Positions 8,150-17,579 of a DNA stretch of 51,142 nt are shown here, piece by piece; position 1 is the first letter of the stretch; every line of letters begins with the position of its first letter. This DNA comes from Planctomycetaceae bacterium. Its GTDB lineage: Bacteria > Planctomycetota > Planctomycetia > Pirellulales > UBA1268. The notes under the pieces were generated by a model, which saw only the letters and a program-made list of their open reading frames with translations, had not been told where the DNA came from and did no database searches. The position numbers and the translations under genes were made by a program. Location of the stretch: NCBI GenBank assembly GCA_947449135.1, contig CANFQO010000017.1, forward strand, positions 1 to 51,142, written 5' to 3'.

Positions 8150-9895
8150 ATGCTCTACGAATCGTCCCCCGTTGCGATCGCGATCTTCGCCGCCTTCGTC
8201 CTCAGCGTCATCGGCCTGTCGTTCTACCTGGGCCGTAAGGGCCAGTCCGCCCAGGGCTATTATGCCGCCCACGGCGAGATCCACTGGTTCGTCAACGGCA
8301 TCGCCTTTGCCGGCGATTATCTCTCGGCGGCATCGTTCCTCGGCATCTGCGGGATGATCGCCTTCAACGGCTATGACGGTTTTCTCTACTCGATCGGCTT
8401 CCTGGCCGGCTGGATCGTGGCGCTCTTTGTGATCGCAGAACCGATCAAGGCGCTCGGGAAGTTCACCTTTGCCGACGCCCTCGACAGCCGGTTCAACAGC
8501 CGGGGCATCAAGCTGGCGGTCGCAATCTCGACGCTGGTCGTGAGCATTTTCTATCTCATTCCGCAGATGGTCGGAGCCGGCGACCTGATCGTGCCGCTGT
8601 TGGGATTGCCACACACCGCGGGCGTGATCCTGGTGGGAGTGGCCGTGACGATGATCGTAGTCACGGCGGGAATGGTCTCCACGACATGGGTGCAGTTCAT
8701 CAAGGGCTCGTTGCTGGTGCTGTTCTGCGGCATTCTCGCGGCGATGATCCTCAACCGCGGACTCGTGGTCGGCAGCGGCCCCGCCGCGAATCTCACGCCG
8801 CAGGTCCGCACCGTCACCCGCGACGGCACCGTCCTCATCGATGGCGTCCGTCAGTCGAAAGATCATGATCTCCGGCCGGTCGGCACGCTCATGGCGCTGC
8901 CCGAACGCTACGCCGGAAAAAATGCCACGGGTCCGCTCCGCCCCCTCGAATACTTGAGCGTGCTCGAAGACTCGACGATCGTCACCTGGTCGAGCGCGAA
9001 GCACACTGACGATGCCGGCACGCACACCACGTTCACGCCGGTCGAGCGGAAGGGTTCCGACCTGCTCAAGCCGGGCGGCTATTTTCGTGGGCTCACCACC
9101 GGAAAGCTCGCCGACCGACTCGATTTTGCCAGCCTGATGCTCGCCCTCTTCTGCGGCACGGCGTCATTGCCGCACATCCTCATCCGATACTACACCGTGA
9201 AGGACGCCGCCGCGGCCCGCAAGAGTACGGTCGTGGGGATCGCCGCGATCGGCGCCTTCTACGTGCTCACGCTCTACCTGGGGCTGGGCGCGATGACGAG
9301 CGGGGCCCTCGATCCCACGAGCACCAACATGGCCGCGCCACTCTTGGCGAAGTCGTTCAGCACGACGTTATTTGCCATCATCTCGGCGATCGCCTTCACG
9401 ACGGTGCTCGGCACGGTGAGTGGGCTGATCATGGCCGGCAGTGGTGCGGTGGCGCATGATCTCGTGGAAAACGTCTGCGGGATTCCGCTGACCGATCACG
9501 AGAAGGTGCGATGTGGCAAGATCGCGGCGGTGGGCCTGGGGATCATCGCGATGGTGCTGGGGGTGCTGTTCCACAGTTTCAACGTCAGCTTCCTGGTGGG
9601 CTGGGCCTTCAACATCGCCGCCAGCGCCAACCTCCCCGCGCTCGTCATGCTGCTCTTCTGGCCGCGGACGACCAAGCAGGGGATCGTCGCTGCCGTGACG
9701 GTGGGCATGGTCTCATCGCTGGCATGGATCCTGCTCTCGGCCGACACGTTCGAGAAGGTCTACGGCTGGAGTCGCGAGACGTCGATCGTGCCCTTCAGCC
9801 AGCCGGGGCTCGTGACGATTCCGCTGGGATTTCTGGTTTTGATCGTCGTGTCGCTGCTCACACCACCACCCACAGCGGTGCGCCGCCATGGCTGA
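8150..9895 (+). CDS. sodium/solute symporter, ActP-like (SSS family)
   Basis: A 581-residue polytopic membrane protein of the solute:sodium symporter family, closest by eye to the acetate/monocarboxylate permease ActP. N-terminal FYLGRKGQSAQGYYAAHG and GDYLSAASFLG, then FCGTASLPHILIRYYTVKD, are characteristic of that branch. It should import a small organic acid with sodium. Family members are about 550 residues; here a polar, probably extracytoplasmic loop of about 110 residues (roughly 205-315, containing TRDGTVLIDG and LPERYAGKN) is longer than usual. ATG 8150 is preceded by GGAAAGGA. The pairing with DUF485 just upstream supports the assignment. Its last 8 bases overlap the start of the acetyltransferase gene. 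Confidence 0.92.
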   Translation: MLYESSPVAIAIFAAFVLSVIGLSFYLGRKGQSAQGYYAAHGEIHWFVNGIAFAGDYLSAASFLGICGMIAFNGYDGFLYSIGFLAGWIVALFVIAEPIKALGKFTFADALDSRFNSRGIKLAVAISTLVVSIFYLIPQMVGAGDLIVPLLGLPHTAGVILVGVAVTMIVVTAGMVSTTWVQFIKGSLLVLFCGILAAMILNRGLVVGSGPAANLTPQVRTVTRDGTVLIDGVRQSKDHDLRPVGTLMALPERYAGKNATGPLRPLEYLSVLEDSTIVTWSSAKHTDDAGTHTTFTPVERKGSDLLKPGGYFRGLTTGKLADRLDFASLMLALFCGTASLPHILIRYYTVKDAAAARKSTVVGIAAIGAFYVLTLYLGLGAMTSGALDPTSTNMAAPLLAKSFSTTLFAIISAIAFTTVLGTVSGLIMAGSGAVAHDLVENVCGIPLTDHEKVRCGKIAAVGLGIIAMVLGVLFHSFNVSFLVGWAFNIAASANLPALVMLLFWPRTTKQGIVAAVTVGMVSSLAWILLSADTFEKVYGWSRETSIVPFSQPGLVTIPLGFLVLIVVSLLTPPPTAVRRHG

Positions 9896-10484
9896 ACCGG
9901 ATGCTGGGGGGCGACGGCACGCCGTGATCCGGTGCGGTCCAGAGCACCTGGAGGCCATTCGCGGCATCTACAATCACGAGATCCAGCACACGACCGCGCT
10001 CTACGAATATGAGCCGCGCAGTGCCGAGACGATGGCCGCATGGTGGGCCGCCAAGCAGGCTTTGGGCCTGCCGGTGCTCGGGATCGAGGCAGGCTCGGGC
10101 GGGCTCGCCGGGTTTGCCACCTGGGGGCCGTTTCGGGCGTTTCCCGCCTACCAGCATTCCGTCGAACATTCGGTCTACGTCGACTCACGGTTTCGCGGCC
10201 ACGGCATGGGCCGCACGCTGTTGGCAGCCTTGGTCGAGGAGGCTACGGCGCGAAACCTGCACATGATGGTGGGGGTGATCGACGCCACGAACGCCGCGAG
10301 CATCGGGCTCCACAGGCAACGCGGCTTCACCCACTGCGGCACCGTCCGCGAGGCGGGCTTCAAGTTTGGCCGCTGGCTCGACGTGGAGTTCTGGCAGCTG
10401 CTCCTGCGGACGGCCACCGATATCAAGGTCGAGCAGCCCAATCCGCCGGGGGCGGTGCAAGCCTCCGACTCGAGGGCAGGATAG
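9888..10484 (+). CDS. GNAT acetyltransferase, phosphinothricin acetyltransferase-like
   Basis: A 198-residue GNAT-fold protein. Residues 12-180 follow the Pat/Bar-MnaT pattern: IRGIYNHEIQHTTALYEYEP at the N-terminus, FATWGPFRAFPAY, the strand EHSVYVDSRFRGHGMGRTLL carrying the acetyl-CoA pyrophosphate loop (RGHGMG), and AASIGLHRQRGFTHCGTV. Members acetylate amino groups of small amines or methionine analogues. The ATG overlaps the symporter stop by 8 bases, suggesting co-translation. The last 20 or so residues are low in structure and unlike the family. The natural substrate is unknown; resistance to phosphinothricin is not implied. Confidence 0.88.
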   Translation: MAEPDAGGRRHAVIRCGPEHLEAIRGIYNHEIQHTTALYEYEPRSAETMAAWWAAKQALGLPVLGIEAGSGGLAGFATWGPFRAFPAYQHSVEHSVYVDSRFRGHGMGRTLLAALVEEATARNLHMMVGVIDATNAASIGLHRQRGFTHCGTVREAGFKFGRWLDVEFWQLLLRTATDIKVEQPNPPGAVQASDSRAG

Positions 10485-10578
10485 CCCGACTCGCTTCGGC
10501 TTCCCCCGACCCCCGGCTCCTCGAATGGTGAAGCGACGCTGCACGGCACGATGCCATGGTTCGCGTGAAGTCAGCTTC

Positions 10579-12063
10579 CTACACCCGCGGCAGCTCAAAA
10601 CCCTTACGGTAGTCTCGGGTGAAGAGACGGTTGGCCTCGGTGTCGGTCGACCGCTCTGTCTTAGGATCGATTGTGAGTTCACGACCAAGCGTGAGCTTCG
10701 TGGTGGCGAAGTCGACGTCATTCTCACGGTAATAGGCTTCGAAGCTATCCCACGTGTCGACCACATGCTGGTCGTTCGCTGCGAGCGAAGGTCGCGTGCC
10801 GGGAGGCACCGTCTTGCCGAGCGCCCATGACACGTAGCCCAGGTGCGCCAGCGCGCTCGAAAGATGGCCGTCTTCGATGTCGAGATGGAGATCTTTGTGG
10901 TTACGGCTCCTGATCGCCTTGACGAAATTGGCGAAGTGATGCTGGTATTTACCCCCCGACCACGCGCCCAGTTCATTGCCGTCGTAGTCGAAGGCGGCGC
11001 CGGAAGCGTAGCTTGGCCCGACGGCGAAGCCCTTCGTGCCGTACCAGATGTTGCATGCCTTGATGAACGGCCCGCCGTTCTTCAGGCCGAACGTGACAGG
11101 AGACTTGATCGGCAGCCCGCGGACATCGGAGATGAGGAGGGCGTCGTCCCACTGGTAGATCGTCACCTGGCTGTTGGCGACATCGCCATTGTCGATGTAG
11201 CCAAGCCGGCCGCCGACACTGACCACCCGCTTGGGCAGCTCCTGCTTACCGAGGCCCCAGCGGGCCTTGTCGAGTTCATGCGGATTCTGATTGCCGAGAT
11301 CGCCGTTGCCGGTGATCTGGTTCCAGTGCCAGTCGTAGTGCAGCCGCTGTCGGGTTGGCACTACTGCCGGGGCTGGGCCTGCCCAGAGGTCGAAGTCGAG
11401 GCCGGGCGGTAGTGGCGCGGGCGTGTCGACCAGCCCGATGCTCGGACGGTTGCGGTAACAGATGGCGCGGGCCACTTTGACGTCGCCAATCCGGCCGCTC
11501 TTCACGAAGTCGAGAGTTTCCCTCATGCCCGTCATGCTGCGGCTTTGCACGCCCATCTGGCACATTCTTCCGAGCTTCCTCGCCCACTGCGTCAGCACGC
11601 GGCCCTCGTCGACGTTGTGGCTGCAGGGCTTTTCGACGTAGACATCCTTGCCCGACTGCATCGCCCAGACGGCCATCACGGCATGCCAGTGGTTGGGGGT
11701 GGCGATCGAGACGGCGTCGATATCCTTTCGGTCGAGGAGGCGACGGACGTCCTGCACGTAGGCCGGCGGGTGCAACGCGTCCTTGAAATGCTTCTCACAC
11801 AGCCGCACGTAGGCGGCAGGATCGCAGTCGCAGATCGCCACCAGATCGCACTCAGGAGTGGCCAGCCACTGGGCGACATGGGCCGAGCCCTGACCGTTGA
11901 CTCCGATCACGGCAACCCGCAGTTTTTCAAGCGTGCTGTTTGGCCTGGCCTGTCCGGAGGACTCTGGCTCGGCCCCGTTGGTTCGGGAGGAGGGCATGCC
12001 AGCCAGCGCAGTGGCCGTGAGAGTGAGTGCGGTTTCCACGAAATGACGGCGAGACAGCGGCAT
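10579..12063 (-). CDS. Gfo/Idh/MocA family oxidoreductase, Tat-exported
   Basis: A 494-residue NAD(P)-dependent oxidoreductase family protein. The start is the ATG at 12063, which gives a twin-arginine signal (SRRHF at 4-8, then a hydrophobic run to about residue 22) and has a GGGGG ribosome-site core about 7 bases upstream; an earlier in-frame ATG at 12201 would bury the signal. The Rossmann motif GVNGQGSAH follows at about residue 55, and the catalytic-type EKP motif is seen in YVEKPCSHN. Export of this family through Tat is common in Planctomycetota and suggests a periplasmic sugar-modifying enzyme folded with its cofactor before export. It is transcribed towards the convergent acetyltransferase gene. 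Substrate is unknown. Confidence 0.92.
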   Translation of the reverse strand: MPLSRRHFVETALTLTATALAGMPSSRTNGAEPESSGQARPNSTLEKLRVAVIGVNGQGSAHVAQWLATPECDLVAICDCDPAAYVRLCEKHFKDALHPPAYVQDVRRLLDRKDIDAVSIATPNHWHAVMAVWAMQSGKDVYVEKPCSHNVDEGRVLTQWARKLGRMCQMGVQSRSMTGMRETLDFVKSGRIGDVKVARAICYRNRPSIGLVDTPAPLPPGLDFDLWAGPAPAVVPTRQRLHYDWHWNQITGNGDLGNQNPHELDKARWGLGKQELPKRVVSVGGRLGYIDNGDVANSQVTIYQWDDALLISDVRGLPIKSPVTFGLKNGGPFIKACNIWYGTKGFAVGPSYASGAAFDYDGNELGAWSGGKYQHHFANFVKAIRSRNHKDLHLDIEDGHLSSALAHLGYVSWALGKTVPPGTRPSLAANDQHVVDTWDSFEAYYRENDVDFATTKLTLGRELTIDPKTERSTDTEANRLFTRDYRKGFELPRV

Positions 12064-12226
12064 CGATTGGACCCCCAAAAGCTGAAGAGTAGAGCGAGAC
12101 ACCGGGCGTGGCTCCAAGCCGCACGGAAAAGGCCGCACGGCATCGCTCGCTCTGGAGTGTACCGCACCGGCTACCCGGTCCCAACCGCGGGCCATGACCA
12201 CATGTCAGACGGGCTAGGCGAGATCG

Positions 12227-12904
12227 TCAGGAACGCTTCCGCCGGCTGGCCGGCGGCGAACGCTTCTTGGGTGTCTCGCTGGCCTTCCGGGGACGTCCCG
12301 TGCTGGGTCTGCCGTGGCTGCTCTGTGCGGCCGTGGGCTTGGGATCATACGACACGCTCAGCACCTTGGCCGTCCCGCGGCCAACCGGTGCAAGCACATG
12401 GGGAATAGCAGCGTAGATGTAGACGCTGTCGCCCTTCCCGAGGGAGATCAGTTCATCGCCGTATTCGAGTGTCAACTCACCGTCGAGCACCAGCAGAAAT
12501 CGTTCGCCGTTGTGGTTATCGGGATGGTGGCGGTTGCCCACACCCGAGAGGTGCACGATCACGGGGTTCATGGCGCGGTCTCGCCACTGGTCGGCAAGAC
12601 TCTCGGTCACGTATCCGTTCCGCCCGTCGCGGGACGGCTCAATCCGCCCCTCACCCTGCTTGACGACGACATACTGCGGCGGGATCGACAAGCCCTGGAC
12701 GAGGGCGTCAACGCCGCATTCGAGGACCTGGGCCAGTTTGACGAGGCCCTCCAGCGACGGCGTGAGTTGGCCATTCTCCAATTTGGAGAGCCAACTGACC
12801 GTGAACTGTGCCCGCGAGACAACCTCTTCAAGCGTGAGGCGACGGGCGAGCCGGGCGGCGCGGGCACGCCTTCCCAGATCGGCGATATTGACAGAGTTCA
12901 TCAT
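12227..12904 (-). CDS. XRE-family regulator with cupin sensor domain
   Basis: A 225-residue transcription factor. The helix-turn-helix lies at about residues 5-60 (GRRARAARLARRLTLEEVVS, then FTVSWLSKLENGQLTPS). A cupin domain at about 95-185 holds the histidine pattern NRHHPDNHNGERFLLVLDGE and a later AAIPHVLAP. A basic, Pro/Ser/Arg/Lys-rich tail of about 40 residues follows. The start is ATG 12904 (MMNSVNI); a TTG at 12940 is possible. Family members bind a small ligand or metal in the cupin and repress nearby metabolic genes. It lies 163 bases upstream of the Tat oxidoreductase gene on the same strand and could regulate it, but no operator is obvious. Confidence 0.9.
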   Translation of the reverse strand: MMNSVNIADLGRRARAARLARRLTLEEVVSRAQFTVSWLSKLENGQLTPSLEGLVKLAQVLECGVDALVQGLSIPPQYVVVKQGEGRIEPSRDGRNGYVTESLADQWRDRAMNPVIVHLSGVGNRHHPDNHNGERFLLVLDGELTLEYGDELISLGKGDSVYIYAAIPHVLAPVGRGTAKVLSVSYDPKPTAAQSSHGRPSTGRPRKASETPKKRSPPASRRKRS

Positions 12905-13034
12905 GAGGTGCGAGTCAGGAGAGTTGTAAAACCCGAGCAAGTATGCTCCATGGGTTCTACGCTCGCAAGGGGGGGTGATGGCTGTGGGCCCCCTGCATCG
13001 GCTCGTGTGCGCACCGTCTGGTGTGGCCGTTCGT

Positions 13035-13280
13035 TCAGGCCACAGGCCGACGGAAGTGGCGGTAGGCCATCAGCACGTCGTGCAGGTCGGACGAGATCGA
13101 AATTTCGTCGTCCTTGAAATCGGTGAGCCAGGTCCGGTTGCTCACCACGGCGTCGGCCAGCAGCGGCAGAACCTCTCCCAACGTGATGCGGACGGCCGTT
13201 TCGCTGGACGGCTCCCGCGGCGCGACATTTGGCTGGTTCAGATCGGGGCCCGAATAGACGCGGAGACGACGCATGGCCAT
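13035..13280 (-). CDS. small conserved planctomycete protein
   Basis: An 81-residue protein of unknown function. It begins MAMRRLRVYSGPDL (a second ATG at 13274 is equally plausible) and continues with the pattern GEVLPLLADAVVSNRTWLTD, then DFKDDEISISSDLHDVLMAY. I recognise this as a family repeatedly seen in Planctomycetota genomes without an assigned role. It has no signal peptide or membrane segment, so it is probably cytoplasmic. The coding strand agrees with its neighbours. About 210 bases separate it from the floA stop and about 130 from the XRE gene. Confidence 0.7.
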   Translation of the reverse strand: MAMRRLRVYSGPDLNQPNVAPREPSSETAVRITLGEVLPLLADAVVSNRTWLTDFKDDEISISSDLHDVLMAYRHFRRPVA

Positions 13281-13490
13281 ATCGCATACTCCCTTACTGG
13301 CTGGAACGCAGGTGCCGACAGGCGGCTCTTGGCGGTGGTGACCGGGCCATCAAGGCCCCGCGTCATCCTGACGCACTCGCCACCAAGAGAAGGTATCGGC
13401 CCGACAGGCCGGCAAAGTTTGGCCGAATTCCCCGGACTATGAGGAATCGACCGGTAAAAGCGTTCGTTCAGGTGGTCTGGGGGGATGGCG

Positions 13491-14465
13491 TCAGGCTGGT
13501 CGTGGACCGACCGTGGGGTTTTGGGTCTGCACGCGACCGGCGCGGAAGGCGTCGCCGATCGATTGGGGAACGAGCGCTTCCGCCTGAAACAGACGGGCGC
13601 GATTCTCCGCCGTCGATGCCTTCATCTCCTGTTCACGTGCGATGGCGACGCTCCGGCGTTCCTCAGCCTTCGCCCGAGCCACCCGGGTGTCGGCCTCGGC
13701 CTGATCCGCCTGCAGACGGGCGCCGATGTTTTCTCCGACCTCGATATCGGCGATGTCGATCGACACGATCTGAAACGCCGTCTGTGCATCGAGCCCGCGC
13801 TGCAGCACGGCCTTCGAGATCGTGTCGGGATGCTCCATGACCTCGAAGTGGCTGGTGGCCGAACCGATGGAGGTGATGATGCCCTCGCCCACCCGCGCGA
13901 TGATCGTTTCCTCGGTGGCACCACCGATGAGTTGCTGGAGATTCGTCCGCACCGTCACGCGGGCCCGGATCTTGAGTTCGACACCGTTCTTGGCAACGGC
14001 CGACAGCGTGGACTTGCCGCTGGCCGTATCGGGGCAGTCGATCACCTTGGGGTTGACGCTCGTCTGCACGGCGTCGAGCACATCGCGGCCGGCAAGATCG
14101 ATCGCGCAGGCGCGGTCGAAGTCGAGGTCGAGGTCGGCGCGGTGGGCCACGATCAGCGCCCGGATCACGCGGGGCACGTCACCGCCGGCGAGATAATGCG
14201 CCTCCAGCCGCCGCGCCGTGAAGTCGGGGCCGAGGCCTGCCTGCGTGGCCATGATCCGCGCCTGGACGATCGTCCGCGCGTTGACCTTCCGCAGGCTCAT
14301 GCCGAGCAGTTCCAGAAACCGGACGGGGGCCTTCGACCAATACGCCTGAAACCAGAGTTGCCCATAGTTGAAGATCAGCAGCAGCATCGTCAGGGCCAAC
14401 AGGCCCAGCACAAGGCCCGCCCCCAACAGGATCGGCAGCGGTAGAGCGGCAGGCAGTTCGTTCAC
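13491..14465 (-). CDS. floA: flotillin-like protein FloA
   Basis: A 324-residue protein matching the FloA/YqfA family. A hydrophobic hairpin at about 10-32 anchors it in the membrane. The sequence [13 protein letters not shown], then [16 protein letters not shown] and LEAHYLAGG, are characteristic. The SPFH-like core runs to about 230, and an Ala/Glu/Arg-rich coiled coil ([20 protein letters not shown]) precedes the C-terminus. FloA organises lipid microdomains and scaffolds membrane protein complexes. The start is a GTG at 14465. Family length is about 330, so it is complete. Confidence 0.93.
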   Translation of the reverse strand: MNELPAALPLPILLGAGLVLGLLALTMLLLIFNYGQLWFQAYWSKAPVRFLELLGMSLRKVNARTIVQARIMATQAGLGPDFTARRLEAHYLAGGDVPRVIRALIVAHRADLDLDFDRACAIDLAGRDVLDAVQTSVNPKVIDCPDTASGKSTLSAVAKNGVELKIRARVTVRTNLQQLIGGATEETIIARVGEGIITSIGSATSHFEVMEHPDTISKAVLQRGLDAQTAFQIVSIDIADIEVGENIGARLQADQAEADTRVARAKAEERRSVAIAREQEMKASTAENRARLFQAEALVPQSIGDAFRAGRVQTQNPTVGPRPA

Positions 14466-14572
14466 AGGAGTCTCACGATGGCGGGATGGACGGCCGCCGA
14501 AGGGTTCCGCAGCCGATCGTGCCAGACTAGTTCGGGACCACGCCCCTCGCCACCAGGCGGGAAAAAATGGTG

Positions 14573-15709
14573 CTAGCCCTCGATCCAGCCGCCACCGAGC
14601 AGTCGGTCACCGGCATAGCAGACGGCCGGCTGTCCCGGAGAAATCGGACCTGGGGAGCGTTCGGGTCCGCCGGTGAATCGGGCGGCGAACCGGCCCTGCC
14701 CAAGCGGCGTGACCACGGCCGGTGCCGGCCCCCGCTGGGCCCGGCACTGGACCAGACATTCAAACGGCCCGTCGGACACCGGCTCGAGCCAGGTCGCCTC
14801 GCCTGCCACCAGTTCCGTCTCGGGCACCTCCTCGCGGCCACCCACGATGACCCGGCAGGAGTCGGGTTCGATCCGCACGACGTAGAGCGGCCGGCCGACG
14901 GCCAACCGCAGGCCGTGCCGCTGGCCGACCGTGAAATGTTCGATCCCCGGGTGCTGCCCGAGCACGCGTCCGTCGCGGGTGACGATCTCGCCGGCGCGGG
15001 TGCCTCCCAGCCGGTGGCCGACCAGCCGAGCATGTTCTCCGGAGGCGACGAAGCAGATCTCCTGGCTGTCGGGCTTGTCGGCGGTGACGAGTCCGAGCGT
15101 CGCCGCCCGGCTGCGGACGTCATCCTTGGCCATGCCGCCAACCGGCAGGAGCATGCGTCGGAGCCGCTCAGGCGGCACGTCGAAGAGCACGTAGGATTGG
15201 TCGCGGGCGGCATCGAGTCCGCGGGAGAGGTGTGGCCGTCCGTCGGCGGCCTGCGACAGCCGGGCATAGTGGCCGGTGGCGACATGCGTGGCCCCGATGG
15301 CATCGGCATGGTCGAAGAGCCGGCCGAACTTGATCCAGGAGTTGCACCGCACGCAGGGATTGGGAGTTCGGCCGCGGCCATACTCTGTGGCGAAGTAGTC
15401 GATGATCTGAGTGAAGTCGTCGGTCATGTCGAGTGCGAAAAGCGGCATCCCCAGCCGGTCGGCAACCCGCCGCGCGTCGAGGGCGTCGGCGACGCTGCAG
15501 CAGCCCTGATGGCCGGCGCTGCCGTCCTGCGCAGATGGCAGGATCGCCAGCGGATCAGACGAACCGCCAGACGGCTGAGGTGTGGGTGGCAGTGCCGGTC
15601 GACCATGCCGCATGAAGACACCCACGCAGTCATACCCAGCCTCGACGAGCAGGCTCGCGGCCACGCTCGAATCGACTCCGCCCGACATGGCGACTACGAC
15701 GCGTGGCAT
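14573..15709 (-). CDS. mnmA: tRNA-specific 2-thiouridylase MnmA
   Basis: A 378-residue enzyme that thiolates U34 of tRNAs for Lys, Glu and Gln. The ATP-pyrophosphatase PP-loop is at the very N-terminus ([16 protein letters not shown], residues 4-19), which fixes the start at ATG 15709; a longer frame reaching 15781 adds an unlikely leader. The two catalytic cysteines appear in [13 protein letters not shown] and in [16 protein letters not shown] and the C-terminal barrel residues ([10 protein letters not shown]) agree. Length is normal for the family. It lies in a minus-strand housekeeping run with apt and a sigma factor, though gaps of more than 100 bases argue for separate transcription. Confidence 0.96.
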   Translation of the reverse strand: MPRVVVAMSGGVDSSVAASLLVEAGYDCVGVFMRHGRPALPPTPQPSGGSSDPLAILPSAQDGSAGHQGCCSVADALDARRVADRLGMPLFALDMTDDFTQIIDYFATEYGRGRTPNPCVRCNSWIKFGRLFDHADAIGATHVATGHYARLSQAADGRPHLSRGLDAARDQSYVLFDVPPERLRRMLLPVGGMAKDDVRSRAATLGLVTADKPDSQEICFVASGEHARLVGHRLGGTRAGEIVTRDGRVLGQHPGIEHFTVGQRHGLRLAVGRPLYVVRIEPDSCRVIVGGREEVPETELVAGEATWLEPVSDGPFECLVQCRAQRGPAPAVVTPLGQGRFAARFTGGPERSPGPISPGQPAVCYAGDRLLGGGWIEG

Positions 15710-15891
15710 GGGGTTGACCTGTCGCTCCCTGTCGATTGCATCTGACGTCGGTGTAGTGATTGCCGGCTTCGGGGGCGGCAAAAGTCTCGTCGCGGGGGCC
15801 GCGGCGGCCCAACGCTCCTCGAGCTTCCGCCGACCCCCTCGCCTACGTCTCTTGGTATGCCAGACGTCGCTTCAGATATTCAGGAGAAGTG

Positions 15892-16404
15892 CTAGTAGAT
15901 CAGCGTCGCCTCGACGCGGTGCGGAGCCAGCCGTTCGCGGCCTCCGAGCGGCTCGATCTCGATCAGGAATGCGGCGCCTGCCACCTCGCCACCGCCCGCC
16001 TCGATGAGACGCATGCAGGCTGCTGCGGTGCCACCGGTGGCCAGCACGTCATCGACAACGAGGACGCGGGCCCCAGGGGCGAGCACGCCGCGGTGCATCT
16101 GGAGCCGGTCGCGGCCATACTCGAGGTCGTATTCGTGCTCGAGCGTGTCGGCCGGCAGTTTGCCGGGCTTGCGCACGGGAATCACACCCAGGCCCAGGGC
16201 CAAGGCCAGCGGCGTGGCGAACAGGAAGCCCCGCGCTTCCACCGCCGCGATGGCATCGAGCTTCGCGGTCCGCCAGGGTGCGGCGAGCTGCTCGATGGCT
16301 TCCGCCAGAGCGGCTGCGTTGGCCAACAGCGGCGTAATGTCCCGAAACAGGATGCCTGGCTTGGGAAAGTCGGGCACGGGGCGGATGAAGGCGGTGAGGT
16401 CCAT
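15892..16404 (-). CDS. apt: adenine phosphoribosyltransferase
   Basis: A 170-residue purine-salvage enzyme that makes AMP from adenine and PRPP in the cytoplasm. The N-terminus (RPVPDFPKPGILFRDITPLL) is diagnostic of APT. AAVEARGFLFATPLAL is the adenine-binding stretch, and VLVVDDVLATGGTAAA carries the PRPP-binding loop. Length matches the family (about 170-180). It starts at ATG 16404, only 32 bases from the sigma factor stop. Confidence 0.97.
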   Translation of the reverse strand: MDLTAFIRPVPDFPKPGILFRDITPLLANAAALAEAIEQLAAPWRTAKLDAIAAVEARGFLFATPLALALGLGVIPVRKPGKLPADTLEHEYDLEYGRDRLQMHRGVLAPGARVLVVDDVLATGGTAAACMRLIEAGGGEVAGAAFLIEIEPLGGRERLAPHRVEATLIY

Positions 16405-16436
16405 GCCCGACAGCCTACCCCATGCGGACGCCGCCG

Positions 16437-17315
16437 TCAGGCCCCGTGCCGTAGCCGGATCGTGGCCCGTGGGGTGCCGTCGATCGCCATGGCCAGGTTG
16501 GCGAGCGTTTCCGACTCGATCTGCCGCACCCTTTCCCGTGTCAGACCGAGCACCGAGCCGATTTCCTTGAGGGTCATCGGCTCGACACCACCCAACCCGA
16601 AACGGAGCCGGATGATCTTGGCGGCCCGTTCATCGAGATGGTCGATTCGCTTCAGCACGTGACGCAGCGTGTCGTGATCGAGCAGCACCTCCGCAGGACA
16701 CTTCGCGTTTTCATCGCGGACGAGTTCGCCGAGCGACCAGCCGCCCTCCGCCTGTTCCGTCTGCGGTGCGTTCTGGTGAACGTGGATCGCCTTCTTGATG
16801 ATCGGCAGCTTCTTCCGTGCCAGCCCGAGCATCCGAGCCACTTCCTCGGGGGTGGGCGTGCGGCCGAGGCTGTCGTTCAGGCGGGCCGTCGCGCGGCGCC
16901 ACTTCGAGAGCAGTTCCACCATGTAGGCCGGAATCCGGATCGTCTTTCCGGAGTTGATCAGGGCCCGCTTGATCGATTGCTTGATCCAGTAGCTGGCGTA
17001 GGTACTGAACCGCGTGCCCATCGTCGGATCGAACCCTTCGACTGCCCGCAGCAGCCCGAGGTTTCCCTCCTCGATGAGGTCGGGCAGGGCCAGACCCCGG
17101 TTGCCGTAGCCCCGGGCGATGTTGACCACCAGCCGCAGATTGGCACGGACCATGTGGTCCCGCGCCTCAGCGTCGCCACGACCGATGGCGGTGGCCAGCC
17201 GTCGCTCGTCCTCAGCCGTGAGGAGCGAGGTGGCATTGATATCGCGGAGGTAGGTCTCGAGGGGATTCTGAACGGCAGACGGAGCGGGCTTGCTGCGACG
17301 AGATGGCGATGGCAT
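16437..17315 (-). CDS. RNA polymerase sigma-70 family factor (RpoD-like, short)
   Basis: A 292-residue sigma factor. The start ATG 17315 has GGAAGG 12 bases upstream. Region 1.2 is at NPLETYLRDI (about 17-26), region 2 at NLRLVVNIARGYGNRGL through FSTYASYWIKQSI (about 60-120), region 3 at about 125-205, and region 4 with the helix-turn-helix (MTLKEIGSVLGLTRERVRQI) at about 245-285. Region 1.1 is missing, so it is a group 2-type or alternative primary-like factor rather than full-length RpoD. It directs RNA polymerase to sigma-70 type promoters. Region 2.4 and 4.2 residues look canonical, consistent with the TATACT-like -10 boxes seen elsewhere in the window. Confidence 0.93.
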   Translation of the reverse strand: MPSPSRRSKPAPSAVQNPLETYLRDINATSLLTAEDERRLATAIGRGDAEARDHMVRANLRLVVNIARGYGNRGLALPDLIEEGNLGLLRAVEGFDPTMGTRFSTYASYWIKQSIKRALINSGKTIRIPAYMVELLSKWRRATARLNDSLGRTPTPEEVARMLGLARKKLPIIKKAIHVHQNAPQTEQAEGGWSLGELVRDENAKCPAEVLLDHDTLRHVLKRIDHLDERAAKIIRLRFGLGGVEPMTLKEIGSVLGLTRERVRQIESETLANLAMAIDGTPRATIRLRHGA

Positions 17316-17579
17316 GGGCGGTGGTGGCCTTCCCCGTAATGCGGGGATCTCGAAGGTAAAAAGGAGGGGCGGCCGAGTCCGTTCGCAGTCCCCATGGACC
17401 GCGCACAAGCCGGATCGACATCGCTGTACAGAAGCTATCGACGCTCGTCACCGCGGTCTGCACAAGGAAGGCAGGAAGGGTGCCGCACAGCGGTCGCAGC
17501 GGTGCCGCCGGTCGTGCCGGTCGTGCGCGTGCGCCGCGCTACCCTGCATTGCCGGACCTGGCCGACCGACGAGCGTGGC

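Noticed and set aside
14860-14880. T-loop-like GGTTCGATCC, suggesting a tRNA
   Set aside because: It is inside mnmA, with no acceptor stem or anticodon arm around it.
17395-17575. Possible small gene or RNA between the sigma factor and metallophosphoesterase
   Set aside because: Only short GC-rich frames and imperfect repeats (CGGTCGTGC) are present; no ribosome site or clear structure.
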